Assembly (NCBI RefSeq): GCF_004912155.1
Contig: NZ_STGX01000021.1
Coordinates: 48,356-112,355 of the forward strand
DNA length: 64,000 nt
Direction: 5' to 3'
From: Glycomyces paridis
GTDB taxonomy: Bacteria > Actinomycetota > Actinomycetes > Mycobacteriales > Micromonosporaceae
Positions within the stretch are counted from its first letter, which is position 1. Each line of letters starts with the position of its first letter. The notes below the pieces were generated by a model. That model was not told the origin of the DNA and did no database searches. It worked only from the letters and a program-made list of their open reading frames with translations. A program made the translations under genes and the position numbers. Below are positions 14,831 to 22,459 of the stretch, in pieces.

Positions 14831-16885
14831 GTGCCCGATGATGTGAACGGTCAGAACGAGAACGATGCCGCCGTGGGCGGCGAGGATGTTTCCGGTGCGG
14901 CCGGGGGCCAGAGCAAGAGCGGCATGGACGAGGCCGACGTGACCCGCGTCGTGGGGGCGGCGTTGCGGCGTCTGGCGCCGGCGATCACGGGGATCGGTGT
15001 GCTGCTGTTGTGTCTGGAGCTGCTGATCGATGCGGCCGCGCAGCCGTGGCGGACGGTGTTGATCGTCGTGGGGATTCTGCTGGCGGCGGGTTCGTGGCTG
15101 GTGGATCTGTTGCGTGGGGGTGGGGGGCGGCGTCGTTCGATGCTCGCGGTGCTCGTCGGTGTCAGTGTGTTCTTCCTGGTGCTGGGGTATGTGTTGCGTC
15201 CGATCGCGACGCGGTTGAACGAGCGTCTGCTGGTGGACTGCGACGATCCGGTGGAGTTGTCGGTGCTGCTGCCGGTGGACGGTTCGGCGGGTTTCCAGGA
15301 GGCGATCGCGGCGTTCAACGACCGGTACACGGACGATCATCGCTGCCGGAAGGCGAATGTGACGGCGTACAGCGCGTCGTGGCCGGAGGTGGAGCGGGCG
15401 ATGGGCCTGGGCTGGGAGCCGGTGGCGGAAGGTGCCGAGGGCGACTTCCAGCCGTTGCGGGACGTGGGCATCCGCCCGCACCTGTGGATCGCGGAGTCGC
15501 AGACGCAGGTGGATCTGGCGGCGGCGGCCTTGGACGGCTCCGAGGTCAAGTACGAGGTGTTCGCGCCGGACGACGCGGAGCCGGTCGGGGTGACGCCGCT
15601 GGTGCTGGCGGTGCCGGACACGGTGCTCGACGGGGGTTTCAACGAGGGCGAGCCGGTCGCGAAGCGGTCGCTGCCGGAGCTGGTGACCGAGCTCGGGGAC
15701 GTGTACGGGACGCCGGTGCTCAGGTCCGATCCGGCCGTGACGCATTCGGGGCTGCTGTTCCTGCGCGCGCTCTACGGGCAGGACGCCGATCCGGGCGGGG
15801 AGGGCGCCAGGTTGGAGAACCGGCTCGCGGACGCGGCGGCGGCGACGGGGATCGCCTTGTCCCCCTCTGACACGGAGCTGTTGTGCGATCTGGTGACGGC
15901 CCAGGGCCCGAACCCGACCGCGGCGGTGCTGACGACCGAGGCGGCCTTGGCGCGGTACAACACCGGGAATTCGCTGGGCGACGAGTGCGCGCTCACCGAC
16001 AGTCCGCGTTCGGGGCTGGTGCCGGTGTACGGCACGGGGTTGGGAGCGCTCGACTACCAGGCGGTGAGCCTGGACTGGAAGGACGACGCGTGGGCGGGGC
16101 GGCGCGCGGCCGTCGCCGACGACCTGCGGACGTGGCTCGCGGGCGAGGACTCCCGTTGGAGCCCGACCGACATGGGCGTGCGCGACGGCCGCTACGAGGG
16201 CGGGGGACTCGCTGGGGACGTGGGGTTCGAGAAGTCGTTCCCGGCGGAGGCCGATCCGATCAGCGCCGGGGAGTTCCGTGACCTGCGGGAGGTGTACGGC
16301 GAGAACCGGGTGCCGACGGACGTGCTGCTCGCGATCGACCGCTCGGCGACGATGGACGAGGCGGGCGGCGGGGGCGAGAGCCGGTTCGAGTTGGCCGCTG
16401 AGGGTGCGGCGGCGGCCCTGGGGTACTTGGGCGCCGAGGACCGCGTGGGGTTGTGGACGTTCCCGGCGGACGGCGCCGACTCGCACGTCGAGGTGCTCGC
16501 GATGAGCGCCGACCCGGGCGATGACGCGGCGGACGGGCTCTTCGACACGGCGGTGAGCCACGGCGTCGACCTGCATCAGACGGTGGTCGACGGGATCGCC
16601 GAGCTGGAGTCGGCCCACGAGGGGAACCGGCTCTCCGCGATGGTGGTCCTCACCGACGGGGCCGACCTCGACACGTCCGCGACCACGGTCGCCGAGGTGC
16701 ATGAGCGGCTCGCCGACTCCCAGGTGTCGCTGTACCTGATCGCGGTGGGCGAAGCCTCCTGCCGGTCGGCGACGTTCGACGAACTCGCCGGGGACGCCCG
16801 CGTCACCTGCCTCGAAGCCGAGGAGGAGCAGATCACGATGACCTTCGACAACCTGTTCAACCAGTTGTGGGGCGGCCGTGGCTGA
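14831..16885 (+). CDS. Membrane-anchored substrate-binding and vWA domain protein
   Basis: 684 residues from the GTG at 14831. Three membrane spans are predicted at about 50-67, 75-94 and 104-123. An extracellular periplasmic-binding-protein-like region follows (about 135-470; ELSVLLPVDGSAGFQEAIAAFNDRY begins it). The C-terminus from about 490 is a von Willebrand A domain: VLLAIDRSATMDE is the first metal-site motif with Thr in the third position, and VVLTDGADLD the last. Such substrate-binding/vWA fusions are known in actinomycetes but not characterised to my knowledge. The gene overlaps the next one by eight bases. No ABC permease or ATPase is nearby, so ordinary transport seems unlikely; ligand sensing or adhesion is inference. 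Confidence 0.85.
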   Translation: MPDDVNGQNENDAAVGGEDVSGAAGGQSKSGMDEADVTRVVGAALRRLAPAITGIGVLLLCLELLIDAAAQPWRTVLIVVGILLAAGSWLVDLLRGGGGRRRSMLAVLVGVSVFFLVLGYVLRPIATRLNERLLVDCDDPVELSVLLPVDGSAGFQEAIAAFNDRYTDDHRCRKANVTAYSASWPEVERAMGLGWEPVAEGAEGDFQPLRDVGIRPHLWIAESQTQVDLAAAALDGSEVKYEVFAPDDAEPVGVTPLVLAVPDTVLDGGFNEGEPVAKRSLPELVTELGDVYGTPVLRSDPAVTHSGLLFLRALYGQDADPGGEGARLENRLADAAAATGIALSPSDTELLCDLVTAQGPNPTAAVLTTEAALARYNTGNSLGDECALTDSPRSGLVPVYGTGLGALDYQAVSLDWKDDAWAGRRAAVADDLRTWLAGEDSRWSPTDMGVRDGRYEGGGLAGDVGFEKSFPAEADPISAGEFRDLREVYGENRVPTDVLLAIDRSATMDEAGGGGESRFELAAEGAAAALGYLGAEDRVGLWTFPADGADSHVEVLAMSADPGDDAADGLFDTAVSHGVDLHQTVVDGIAELESAHEGNRLSAMVVLTDGADLDTSATTVAEVHERLADSQVSLYLIAVGEASCRSATFDELAGDARVTCLEAEEEQITMTFDNLFNQLWGGRG

Positions 16886-18257
16886 GCGCGGCGGGAAGCG
16901 GCAGTTCGCCCGGCGGACCCTGCTCGAGGCGGCCGGGGCCTTCACCGCGGCCGGGCTCGTCGGCGGCGCCTACTACCTCGGGTCCCACAGGCCCGCACGG
17001 GACTGGGAGGACCTCGGCGACGACCGGCTGCAAGTCCTCACCCACCGCGACGACACTGCGAACGGCCAGCGCCGGCTCCTGATCGACCAGTGGAACGCGT
17101 GGCATCCCGAGCACCAGGCGCAGATGGTGGAGCTTCCGGCGATCGCCGACCTCCAGTACAGTGCGATCCACGCGGCGCTCCAGTCCGAGAGCGGCGAGGC
17201 GGACGTGGTGGACCTCGACATTCCGTGGATCGCCGATTTCGCGGCGGCGGGGCGTCTGGAGCCGTTCGATGACATCGACACCGAGGGGTTCTTGGAGCGG
17301 CCGTTGGCGACCGGGCGGGTCGGCGGGCGGCTGTTCGCGTTGCCGTTCAACACGAACGTGGGGATGCTGTACTACCGGGCGGGCGAGCGCTCCGACTATG
17401 CGGAGGGCGTCCTGAGCGTCACCGAGGCGAAGTCCATTGAGGACTGGAGCGGGCTGCGGTATGCGGTGGAGCGGATGCTGGAGGCGAACGCGGACTTCGA
17501 GGGCGGCATCGCGATGCAGTTGGCCTCCTATGAGGGGTTCACGGTGAACGTGTGGGAGTACCTGCTGGCGAACGGCGCCGATGTGGCGGAGGGGGACGGC
17601 AGGATCGACTTCGGTGCCCGTTCGGAGGCGGTGGGGCTGCTTGAGGAGCTGGCCGTGGACCTCCACGAGGAGGTCGGCGATGGCGCTCATGTGATCCTTC
17701 AGGATTCGTTGCAGTACAACGAGGACGAGTCGATGGCGGCGTTCCAGCAGGGGCGGGTGCCGTTCCTGCGGCACTGGCCGCAGGCGGTCCGGACGCTGCG
17801 GTCGTGCGATCTGGACTTCGCGGTGGGTGTGGTGCCGATGCCGGGCGGGGTGCTCGGCGGCGGGAGTCTCGCGGTGAGCGCGCATTCGCGGTACAAGCAC
17901 GTGTCGCGGTCGCTGGTGGAGTTCTTGACGGGGCCCACGAGTCAGCAGCTGTTGTTCGAGCGCGGCGGCTTCGCCGCGACGCGGCCCGAGCCGTACTTCG
18001 ACGCGATCGCCCAGATCGCGAACGGCGTGGCGGCTGCGGACCCGTGCGAGTCGGCGGACGGCCCGCGCGCCGAGGCCGACGAGCTGTACGACGCCTTGAC
18101 CGGCGACGGCGGCCCGGGCCGGCGCCCTGCCGTCGAGCGGTACACCCAGTTCAGCCGGGCCTTCCGCGACCGGTTGCATCCGGAGCTGGCGAGCAACGCG
18201 GCCCCGGAGTTCGATGGCCTCCAACGGCATTTGGACGACGCGATCGACGGCAAGTAG
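16878..18257 (+). CDS. Tat-exported extracellular solute-binding protein
   Basis: 459 residues. The N-terminus KRQFARRTLLEAAGAFTAAGLVGG carries twin arginines and a hydrophobic stretch, a Tat-type export signal or anchor. The rest is a family 1 solute-binding fold: ALQSESGEADVVDLDIPWIADFAAAGRLEPFDDI, then GGRLFALPFNTNVGMLYYRA, and FQQGRVPFLRHWPQAVRTL in the second lobe, as in sugar-binding proteins of CUT1 importers. GTG at 16878 overlaps the stop of the vWA gene. No lipobox is seen and no permease genes are in the operon. I infer that it works together with the vWA protein at the outer face of the membrane. Confidence 0.87.
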   Translation: MAERGGKRQFARRTLLEAAGAFTAAGLVGGAYYLGSHRPARDWEDLGDDRLQVLTHRDDTANGQRRLLIDQWNAWHPEHQAQMVELPAIADLQYSAIHAALQSESGEADVVDLDIPWIADFAAAGRLEPFDDIDTEGFLERPLATGRVGGRLFALPFNTNVGMLYYRAGERSDYAEGVLSVTEAKSIEDWSGLRYAVERMLEANADFEGGIAMQLASYEGFTVNVWEYLLANGADVAEGDGRIDFGARSEAVGLLEELAVDLHEEVGDGAHVILQDSLQYNEDESMAAFQQGRVPFLRHWPQAVRTLRSCDLDFAVGVVPMPGGVLGGGSLAVSAHSRYKHVSRSLVEFLTGPTSQQLLFERGGFAATRPEPYFDAIAQIANGVAAADPCESADGPRAEADELYDALTGDGGPGRRPAVERYTQFSRAFRDRLHPELASNAAPEFDGLQRHLDDAIDGK

Positions 18258-18267
18258 GGGGCTGACG

Positions 18268-18696
18268 ATGCGGTTCGCATGTCGAAATTTCGGGCTGTCG
18301 GATCTGCCGCGGCGAGGCGTGGTCCCGCCGGATGCCCCTCTGGAGGTGCTGCTCCTCGACATCGAGGCCGAGCTCTCCATTTGCGAGCGGGCTCGGGTGG
18401 TGTGGACCGAACAGGGGTTTCCGGTAGCCGAGCTGGCGTACCACTTGGCGCTCTGGTCGCAGAGGCCTGCTGGCCGTGAGGACTTCGAGCTCGACTCGAT
18501 GCAGGCGGAAGTGGGATTGATCCGCATCGTGTGCTCCGAGGACGGTTGGCGGGTCGGTTCCGCACTCACGCCGGACTTCTGGACCTCGCCGGTCGCCTGG
18601 GAGGACCTGGTGGCCGCGATCCAGGACTTCAATCGTGCTGTGCGTGAAGGGGTCGCCGCGATGGGCATCGCGCCCGCCTTCATCCCTGAGCTCTGA
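18268..18696 (+). CDS. DUF7878-like small cytoplasmic protein
   Basis: 142 residues. The opening MRFACRNFGLSDLPRRGVVPPDAPLEVLLLDIEAELSI and the later FPVAELAYHLALW, DFELDSMQAEVGLIRIV and EDLVAAIQDFNRAV segments match, from memory, a set of actinomycete proteins grouped as DUF7878; function is unknown. No signal or membrane span. It starts 11 bases after the solute-binding protein gene with AGGGGG ahead of the ATG, so it is probably the third gene of that operon. The family name is moderately certain; the gene itself is secure. Confidence 0.72.
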   Translation: MRFACRNFGLSDLPRRGVVPPDAPLEVLLLDIEAELSICERARVVWTEQGFPVAELAYHLALWSQRPAGREDFELDSMQAEVGLIRIVCSEDGWRVGSALTPDFWTSPVAWEDLVAAIQDFNRAVREGVAAMGIAPAFIPEL

Positions 18697-18893
18697 CAGC
18701 GTCCCGGCCCCGGTCGGGTTCGGCAACGCGTGGGCCGGGTTCCGCGCGCATCGGTCCGTTCGCGTGTCGGGCGGCGGCGGTGGTCTGCGGGCACCTCGCG
18801 GCCGTGCGGGTGGGCCGGGCGGCCGGTCGGTCGGGGCGCGATGGTGATGGCCGTGGCCCGGTACGGCGCTTCGGGATCGGGTGGTCGGTTCGG

Positions 18894-19409
18894 TCAGGGG
18901 CGGAGGTCGCGGAGGTACCAGTCGAGGAGGGTGCCGTCGGGTTCGCTGCGTTGTTGGCCGAAGGCGAATCCGGCTCTGGTGGCGACGGCTGCGGAGCGGG
19001 TGTTGGCGGGTTCGCAGCGGATGACGGCTTCGGCGCAGCCGAGGCCGCGGGCGTAGCGGCAGGCGAGGAGGACCGCGCGGGTGGCGAGGCCTTTGCCGCG
19101 CCAGGGCGGGTAGAGGCCGTAGGCGAGGTTGGTCTGGCCGGGTGCGAGGTAGGACTGTCCGACTTGGACGTCGACGGTGCCGGCGAGGACCGTTTCGGGG
19201 CCGATGCGGATGCCGAAGTTGTGGAAGGGGCCGCCGCGGTCCCACCACAGTGCGCACCGTTCGAGGTAGGTGCGGACCTGGGCGGGCGTGGAGCGGCCGC
19301 CGGCGAGCCAGCGGGCGAGTTCGGCGTCCTGCCCGGCGAGGTGGGCGGCGAAGTCGCCCGGGCCCAGCGGGGCGATCGTGACCGTGCCGTCGGTCAGCGG
19401 TGCTTCCAT
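18894..19409 (-). CDS. GNAT family N-acetyltransferase
   Basis: 171 residues. VTIAPLGPGDFAAHLAGQDAELARWLAGG opens the fold, and LAYGLYPPWRGKGLATRAVLLACRYARGLGCAEAVIRCEPANTRSAAVATRAGFAFG is the acetyl-CoA-binding core with the R-G-K-G-x-A loop. The substrate is unknown. ATG at 19409 is the only start close to the fold; no strong ribosome-binding site precedes it. It lies downstream of, and on the same strand as, a ten-helix membrane protein gene with about 41 bases between them, so the two may be cotranscribed. Confidence 0.88.
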   Translation of the reverse strand: MEAPLTDGTVTIAPLGPGDFAAHLAGQDAELARWLAGGRSTPAQVRTYLERCALWWDRGGPFHNFGIRIGPETVLAGTVDVQVGQSYLAPGQTNLAYGLYPPWRGKGLATRAVLLACRYARGLGCAEAVIRCEPANTRSAAVATRAGFAFGQQRSEPDGTLLDWYLRDLRP

Positions 19410-19450
19410 GGCGTCAGCCTGGCGTACGGCGGGCCTGTGCGCAATGCGAA

Positions 19451-20437
19451 TCAGCGGTTTCGGCGCAGGGCCCACCAGCCGAGGGCGGCGACGCAGGTGA
19501 CGGCGATCGTGTTGTGGGCGTACTTGGCGGCCGTGGCGACCTCGCCGAGCGGTTCGGTGAGGAAGCCCATCGCGGCCCAGGTCAGGAGTGCCCCGGTGGC
19601 GAGGGCGATCGGTTGGCGCCGGCCCCAGGACTCGGAGCGGGACCAGTGGACGGACAGGGCGGTGCAGACGATCACGAGTGCGGCCGTGAAGGCGACGCCG
19701 GTCCACGTGTAGGACCAGCCGAAGGCGCCCGCCGCGACCATCGCGACGAGGACGAGGGCCCACACGGGCGGGATGTGGCGCGGCACGGGTTCGGTGCGCC
19801 TGCGGCCGAGGGTGAAGGCGAGGACGGCGAGCGTCGCGGCGACGCCCACAGCGCCCGCGATCTGCACCCAGGAGGCGTGGTCGGATTCGGTCTGCAAGTG
19901 GGAGCCGAGGATGAGCGCGGCCGCGGCGAGGTACAGGACGGCGGTGGTGATGAGACCGGGGAGGCGCAGCCACGGGCGGTCGGCGAGGCGCGGGTGGAGT
20001 CCTTCGGCGAGGACGATCGGGGCGGTGAAGCTCGCGACGGCGTGCCCGCCCACGAAGGAGAGGGTCGTGGCGGCGGCGATCCCGAGGGGCGCGATCCAGG
20101 TCGGTCCGATCATGCCCTCCCAGTAGTCGATGTCGCGGTAGCCGGTGGAGAACAGCGACTGGTCCCAGATCCCGGCCTGGACGATCCCGAACGCCGCCGC
20201 CAGCGCGAGGACGCCGCCCCAGCCGAGGCCTGCGCGTCGGGCGGCCTCGCGGATGAGGACTGCGGGGGCGCCGTAGAGGGGCGCGAGGATGAGCAGGCCG
20301 CCTGCGAGCGCGAGCGGGTTCCCGGTGCTCGAATCGTAGGCGGTGAGGTATTCGGCGGCGACGGGTGCGAGGACCGCGAGGGTGAGGACGGCGGCCAGGC
20401 GTCGGTGCAGGGGGGCGGCGGGTGCGGTGGTCTCCAT
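19451..20437 (-). CDS. Polytopic membrane protein
   Basis: 328 residues with nine or ten hydrophobic segments (for example LAAVLTLAVLAPVAAEYLTAY, LALAGGLLILAPLYGAPAVLI, VWALVLVAMVAAGAFGWSYTW, TGVAFTAALVIVCTAL). I do not recognise the family. A conserved-looking loop, FSTGYRDIDYWEGMIGPTWIAPLGIA, joins two helices early in the protein. It is divergent from the histidine kinase gene, with about 178 bases between the starts, and precedes a GNAT gene. It could be the target of the two-component system, but nothing in sequence proves this. Confidence 0.75.
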   Translation of the reverse strand: METTAPAAPLHRRLAAVLTLAVLAPVAAEYLTAYDSSTGNPLALAGGLLILAPLYGAPAVLIREAARRAGLGWGGVLALAAAFGIVQAGIWDQSLFSTGYRDIDYWEGMIGPTWIAPLGIAAATTLSFVGGHAVASFTAPIVLAEGLHPRLADRPWLRLPGLITTAVLYLAAAALILGSHLQTESDHASWVQIAGAVGVAATLAVLAFTLGRRRTEPVPRHIPPVWALVLVAMVAAGAFGWSYTWTGVAFTAALVIVCTALSVHWSRSESWGRRQPIALATGALLTWAAMGFLTEPLGEVATAAKYAHNTIAVTCVAALGWWALRRNR

Positions 20438-20615
20438 GCCTTCGACGCTATGGGGCCGTGGCGGTCCGGCGCATCGGTCGACGGTCCCGACCGGTGCGAC
20501 CACGGGATGGCGCCGGAGAGGCGGGGCCGCGACCTCTGGATTGCACAGGTCGACTTCGGTATCGGATCGGGTCCGCCGGTGGGTGTGCGGGGTACGGGGC
20601 GGATAGGTTCGGCGG

Positions 20616-21719
20616 GTGGATGCGGGTGTGCGGCGCGGGGCGCGCGGGTGGGCGGTGGACACGGTCCTGTTCGCGGTCGGGGTGGTGTGCTGGCTGCTGC
20701 TGTCGTGGGACCGGATGGAGCAGGGGCTGCCGTCGCCGGCGTGGCTGTTCGAGGCCGACCGGGCCGCGGGGCTCGTGGGGTTGGGCCTGTTGTGGTTGCG
20801 GCGGCGGTGGCCGGTGCAGGCGGCGGTCGCGGCGGTGGCGGCTTCGGCGTTCGCGGAGACGATCGCGTTCCCGATGCTGGTGTTGATGTTCACGGTGGTG
20901 GTGCATCGGCGTGCGCGCACGATCGTGCTGCTGTATGCGGAGGCGATGGCGGCGACGGTGGTCTATGCGTTCGTGCGCCCTGACGAGCTGGGGGTGGGCG
21001 GCGGGCTCGCGTTCGCCGTGGTGCTGTACGGGGCGGTCGCCGGCTGGGGGCTGTTCGTACGCTACCGGCTCCAGTTGAAGGCCCGTGCGGCGCAGCAGGA
21101 ACGGGCCGAGCGGGAGGGGGCGCGAAGGCGGGCGCGGGACGAGTTGGCGCGGGAGCTGCACGACCTGCTCGGGCACCGCCTGTCGCTGCTGAGCCTGCAC
21201 GCGGGGGCGATGGAGTACCGGCCCGACGCCCCGGCCGGGGAGCTGGCGGCGGCGGCCGGGGTGGTCCGGGAGCAGTCGCATCTGGCGATGCGCGACCTGC
21301 GGGAGGTCATCGCGGTCCTGCGGGCCCCGATCGGGGAGCTGCCGCAGCCGACGATGGCGGATCTGCGGGCGCTGGTGGAGGAGGCCCGGCCCGGTTCGCG
21401 GATCGACCTGGTCGAGGAGGTCGAGGGCGAGGCGCCGGAGCGGTCGGGTCGCACCGCCTACCGGATCGTGCAGGAGGCGCTCACGAACGCGCGCAGGCAC
21501 GCCGCGGGCGCGCCCGTGCGCGTCGCCGTGTCGGGCGGGCCTGGCGAGGGGCTGAGCGTGGAGGTCGAGAACGGTCCCGGCCGCGCCTCGGGGCCCGGGA
21601 CGGGGCACGGGCTGGTCGGGATCGAGGAGCGGACCGCGCTCGCGGGCGGGCGCCTGCGGTACGGACCCACCGAAGCGGGCGGATGGCTGGTGCAGGCGTG
21701 GCTACCCTGGACGACATGA
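20616..21719 (+). CDS. Sensor histidine kinase, NarL/LuxR-partner type
   Basis: 367 residues. Four or five membrane spans fill the N-terminal 160 residues without an extracellular domain, so it may sense the membrane or an internal cue. The HisKA_3 dimer helix has the phospho-accepting histidine in ELARELHDLLGHRLSLLSLHAG. The ATPase domain follows with an N-box in RIVQEALTNARRHA and the glycine motif GTGHGLVGIEERTALAGG. Length and layout are standard for actinomycete kinases that pair with LuxR-type regulators. GTG at 20616 is used. The stop overlaps the response regulator start in an ATGA. Confidence 0.93.
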   Translation: MDAGVRRGARGWAVDTVLFAVGVVCWLLLSWDRMEQGLPSPAWLFEADRAAGLVGLGLLWLRRRWPVQAAVAAVAASAFAETIAFPMLVLMFTVVVHRRARTIVLLYAEAMAATVVYAFVRPDELGVGGGLAFAVVLYGAVAGWGLFVRYRLQLKARAAQQERAEREGARRRARDELARELHDLLGHRLSLLSLHAGAMEYRPDAPAGELAAAAGVVREQSHLAMRDLREVIAVLRAPIGELPQPTMADLRALVEEARPGSRIDLVEEVEGEAPERSGRTAYRIVQEALTNARRHAAGAPVRVAVSGGPGEGLSVEVENGPGRASGPGTGHGLVGIEERTALAGGRLRYGPTEAGGWLVQAWLPWTT

Positions 21720-22378
21720 CCGAACCGGTGCGAGTGCTCGTGGTGGACGACGACCCGCTGGTGCGGGCCGGGCTGCGGATGATCCTCGGCGGCGCCGGGG
21801 ACGTCGAGGTGGTCGGCGAGGCCGGGTCGGGCACGGAGGTGCCCGCGCTGGCGGCGACGCTGCGCCCCGACGTGGTGCTCATGGACCTCCACATGCCCGG
21901 CGTCGACGGCCTGACCGCGACCGAGCGCCTCCGGGCCGCCCCGGGGGCGCCGGAGGTGCTGGTGCTCACCGCGTTCGAGGCCGACGGGCATGTGCGGCGG
22001 GCGCTGCGGGCCGGCGCGGGCGGGTTCCTGCTCAAGGACACGCCGCCGGCCGAGATCGTCGCGGCGGTGCGCAGGGTGGCCGCCGGGGAGCCGGTGCTGT
22101 CGCCGGAGGTGACGCGGCGCCTCATCGGCCTGGCGATCGAGGCCGGCCCCGGGGACCGGCGCGGCCGGGCCCGCGAACGCCTGGGGGCGTTGAACACCCG
22201 CGAGACCGAAGTGGCCGTCGAGGTCGGCCGGGGCGGCGCGAACGCCGACATCGCCGCAGCCCTGCACCTGAGCGTCCCGACGGTCAAGACGCACGTCTCC
22301 GCGGCCCTGTCGAAACTCGGGTTGAACAACCGGGTCCAGTTGGCGCTCTTGGTGAACGACGCGGGGCTCCTCGACTGA
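21716..22378 (+). CDS. Response regulator with LuxR-type HTH
   Basis: 220 residues. The receiver domain shows the acid pair in VLVVDDDPLV, the phospho-accepting Asp in VVLMDLHMPGVDG, and the Lys in GGFLLKDTPPAEI. The C-terminal helix-turn-helix reads LNTRETEVAVEVGRGGANADIAAALHLSVPTVKTHVSAALSKLGLNNRVQLAL, typical of NarL proteins. It overlaps the kinase gene by four bases, giving a coupled pair. Targets are not evident. Confidence 0.94.
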   Translation: MTEPVRVLVVDDDPLVRAGLRMILGGAGDVEVVGEAGSGTEVPALAATLRPDVVLMDLHMPGVDGLTATERLRAAPGAPEVLVLTAFEADGHVRRALRAGAGGFLLKDTPPAEIVAAVRRVAAGEPVLSPEVTRRLIGLAIEAGPGDRRGRARERLGALNTRETEVAVEVGRGGANADIAAALHLSVPTVKTHVSAALSKLGLNNRVQLALLVNDAGLLD

Positions 22379-22459
22379 CGCAGGGTCGCGCGGCCCCGCG
22401 GCCGTGCACATGGCACACTGCGGAGACCCTCGCCCACCTCTCCGACAGTTGGATGAAGC

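Noticed and set aside
14831..18257. Ordinary ABC sugar importer operon
   Set aside because: Neither permease nor ATPase genes are present, and the first protein is membrane-anchored and carries a vWA domain.
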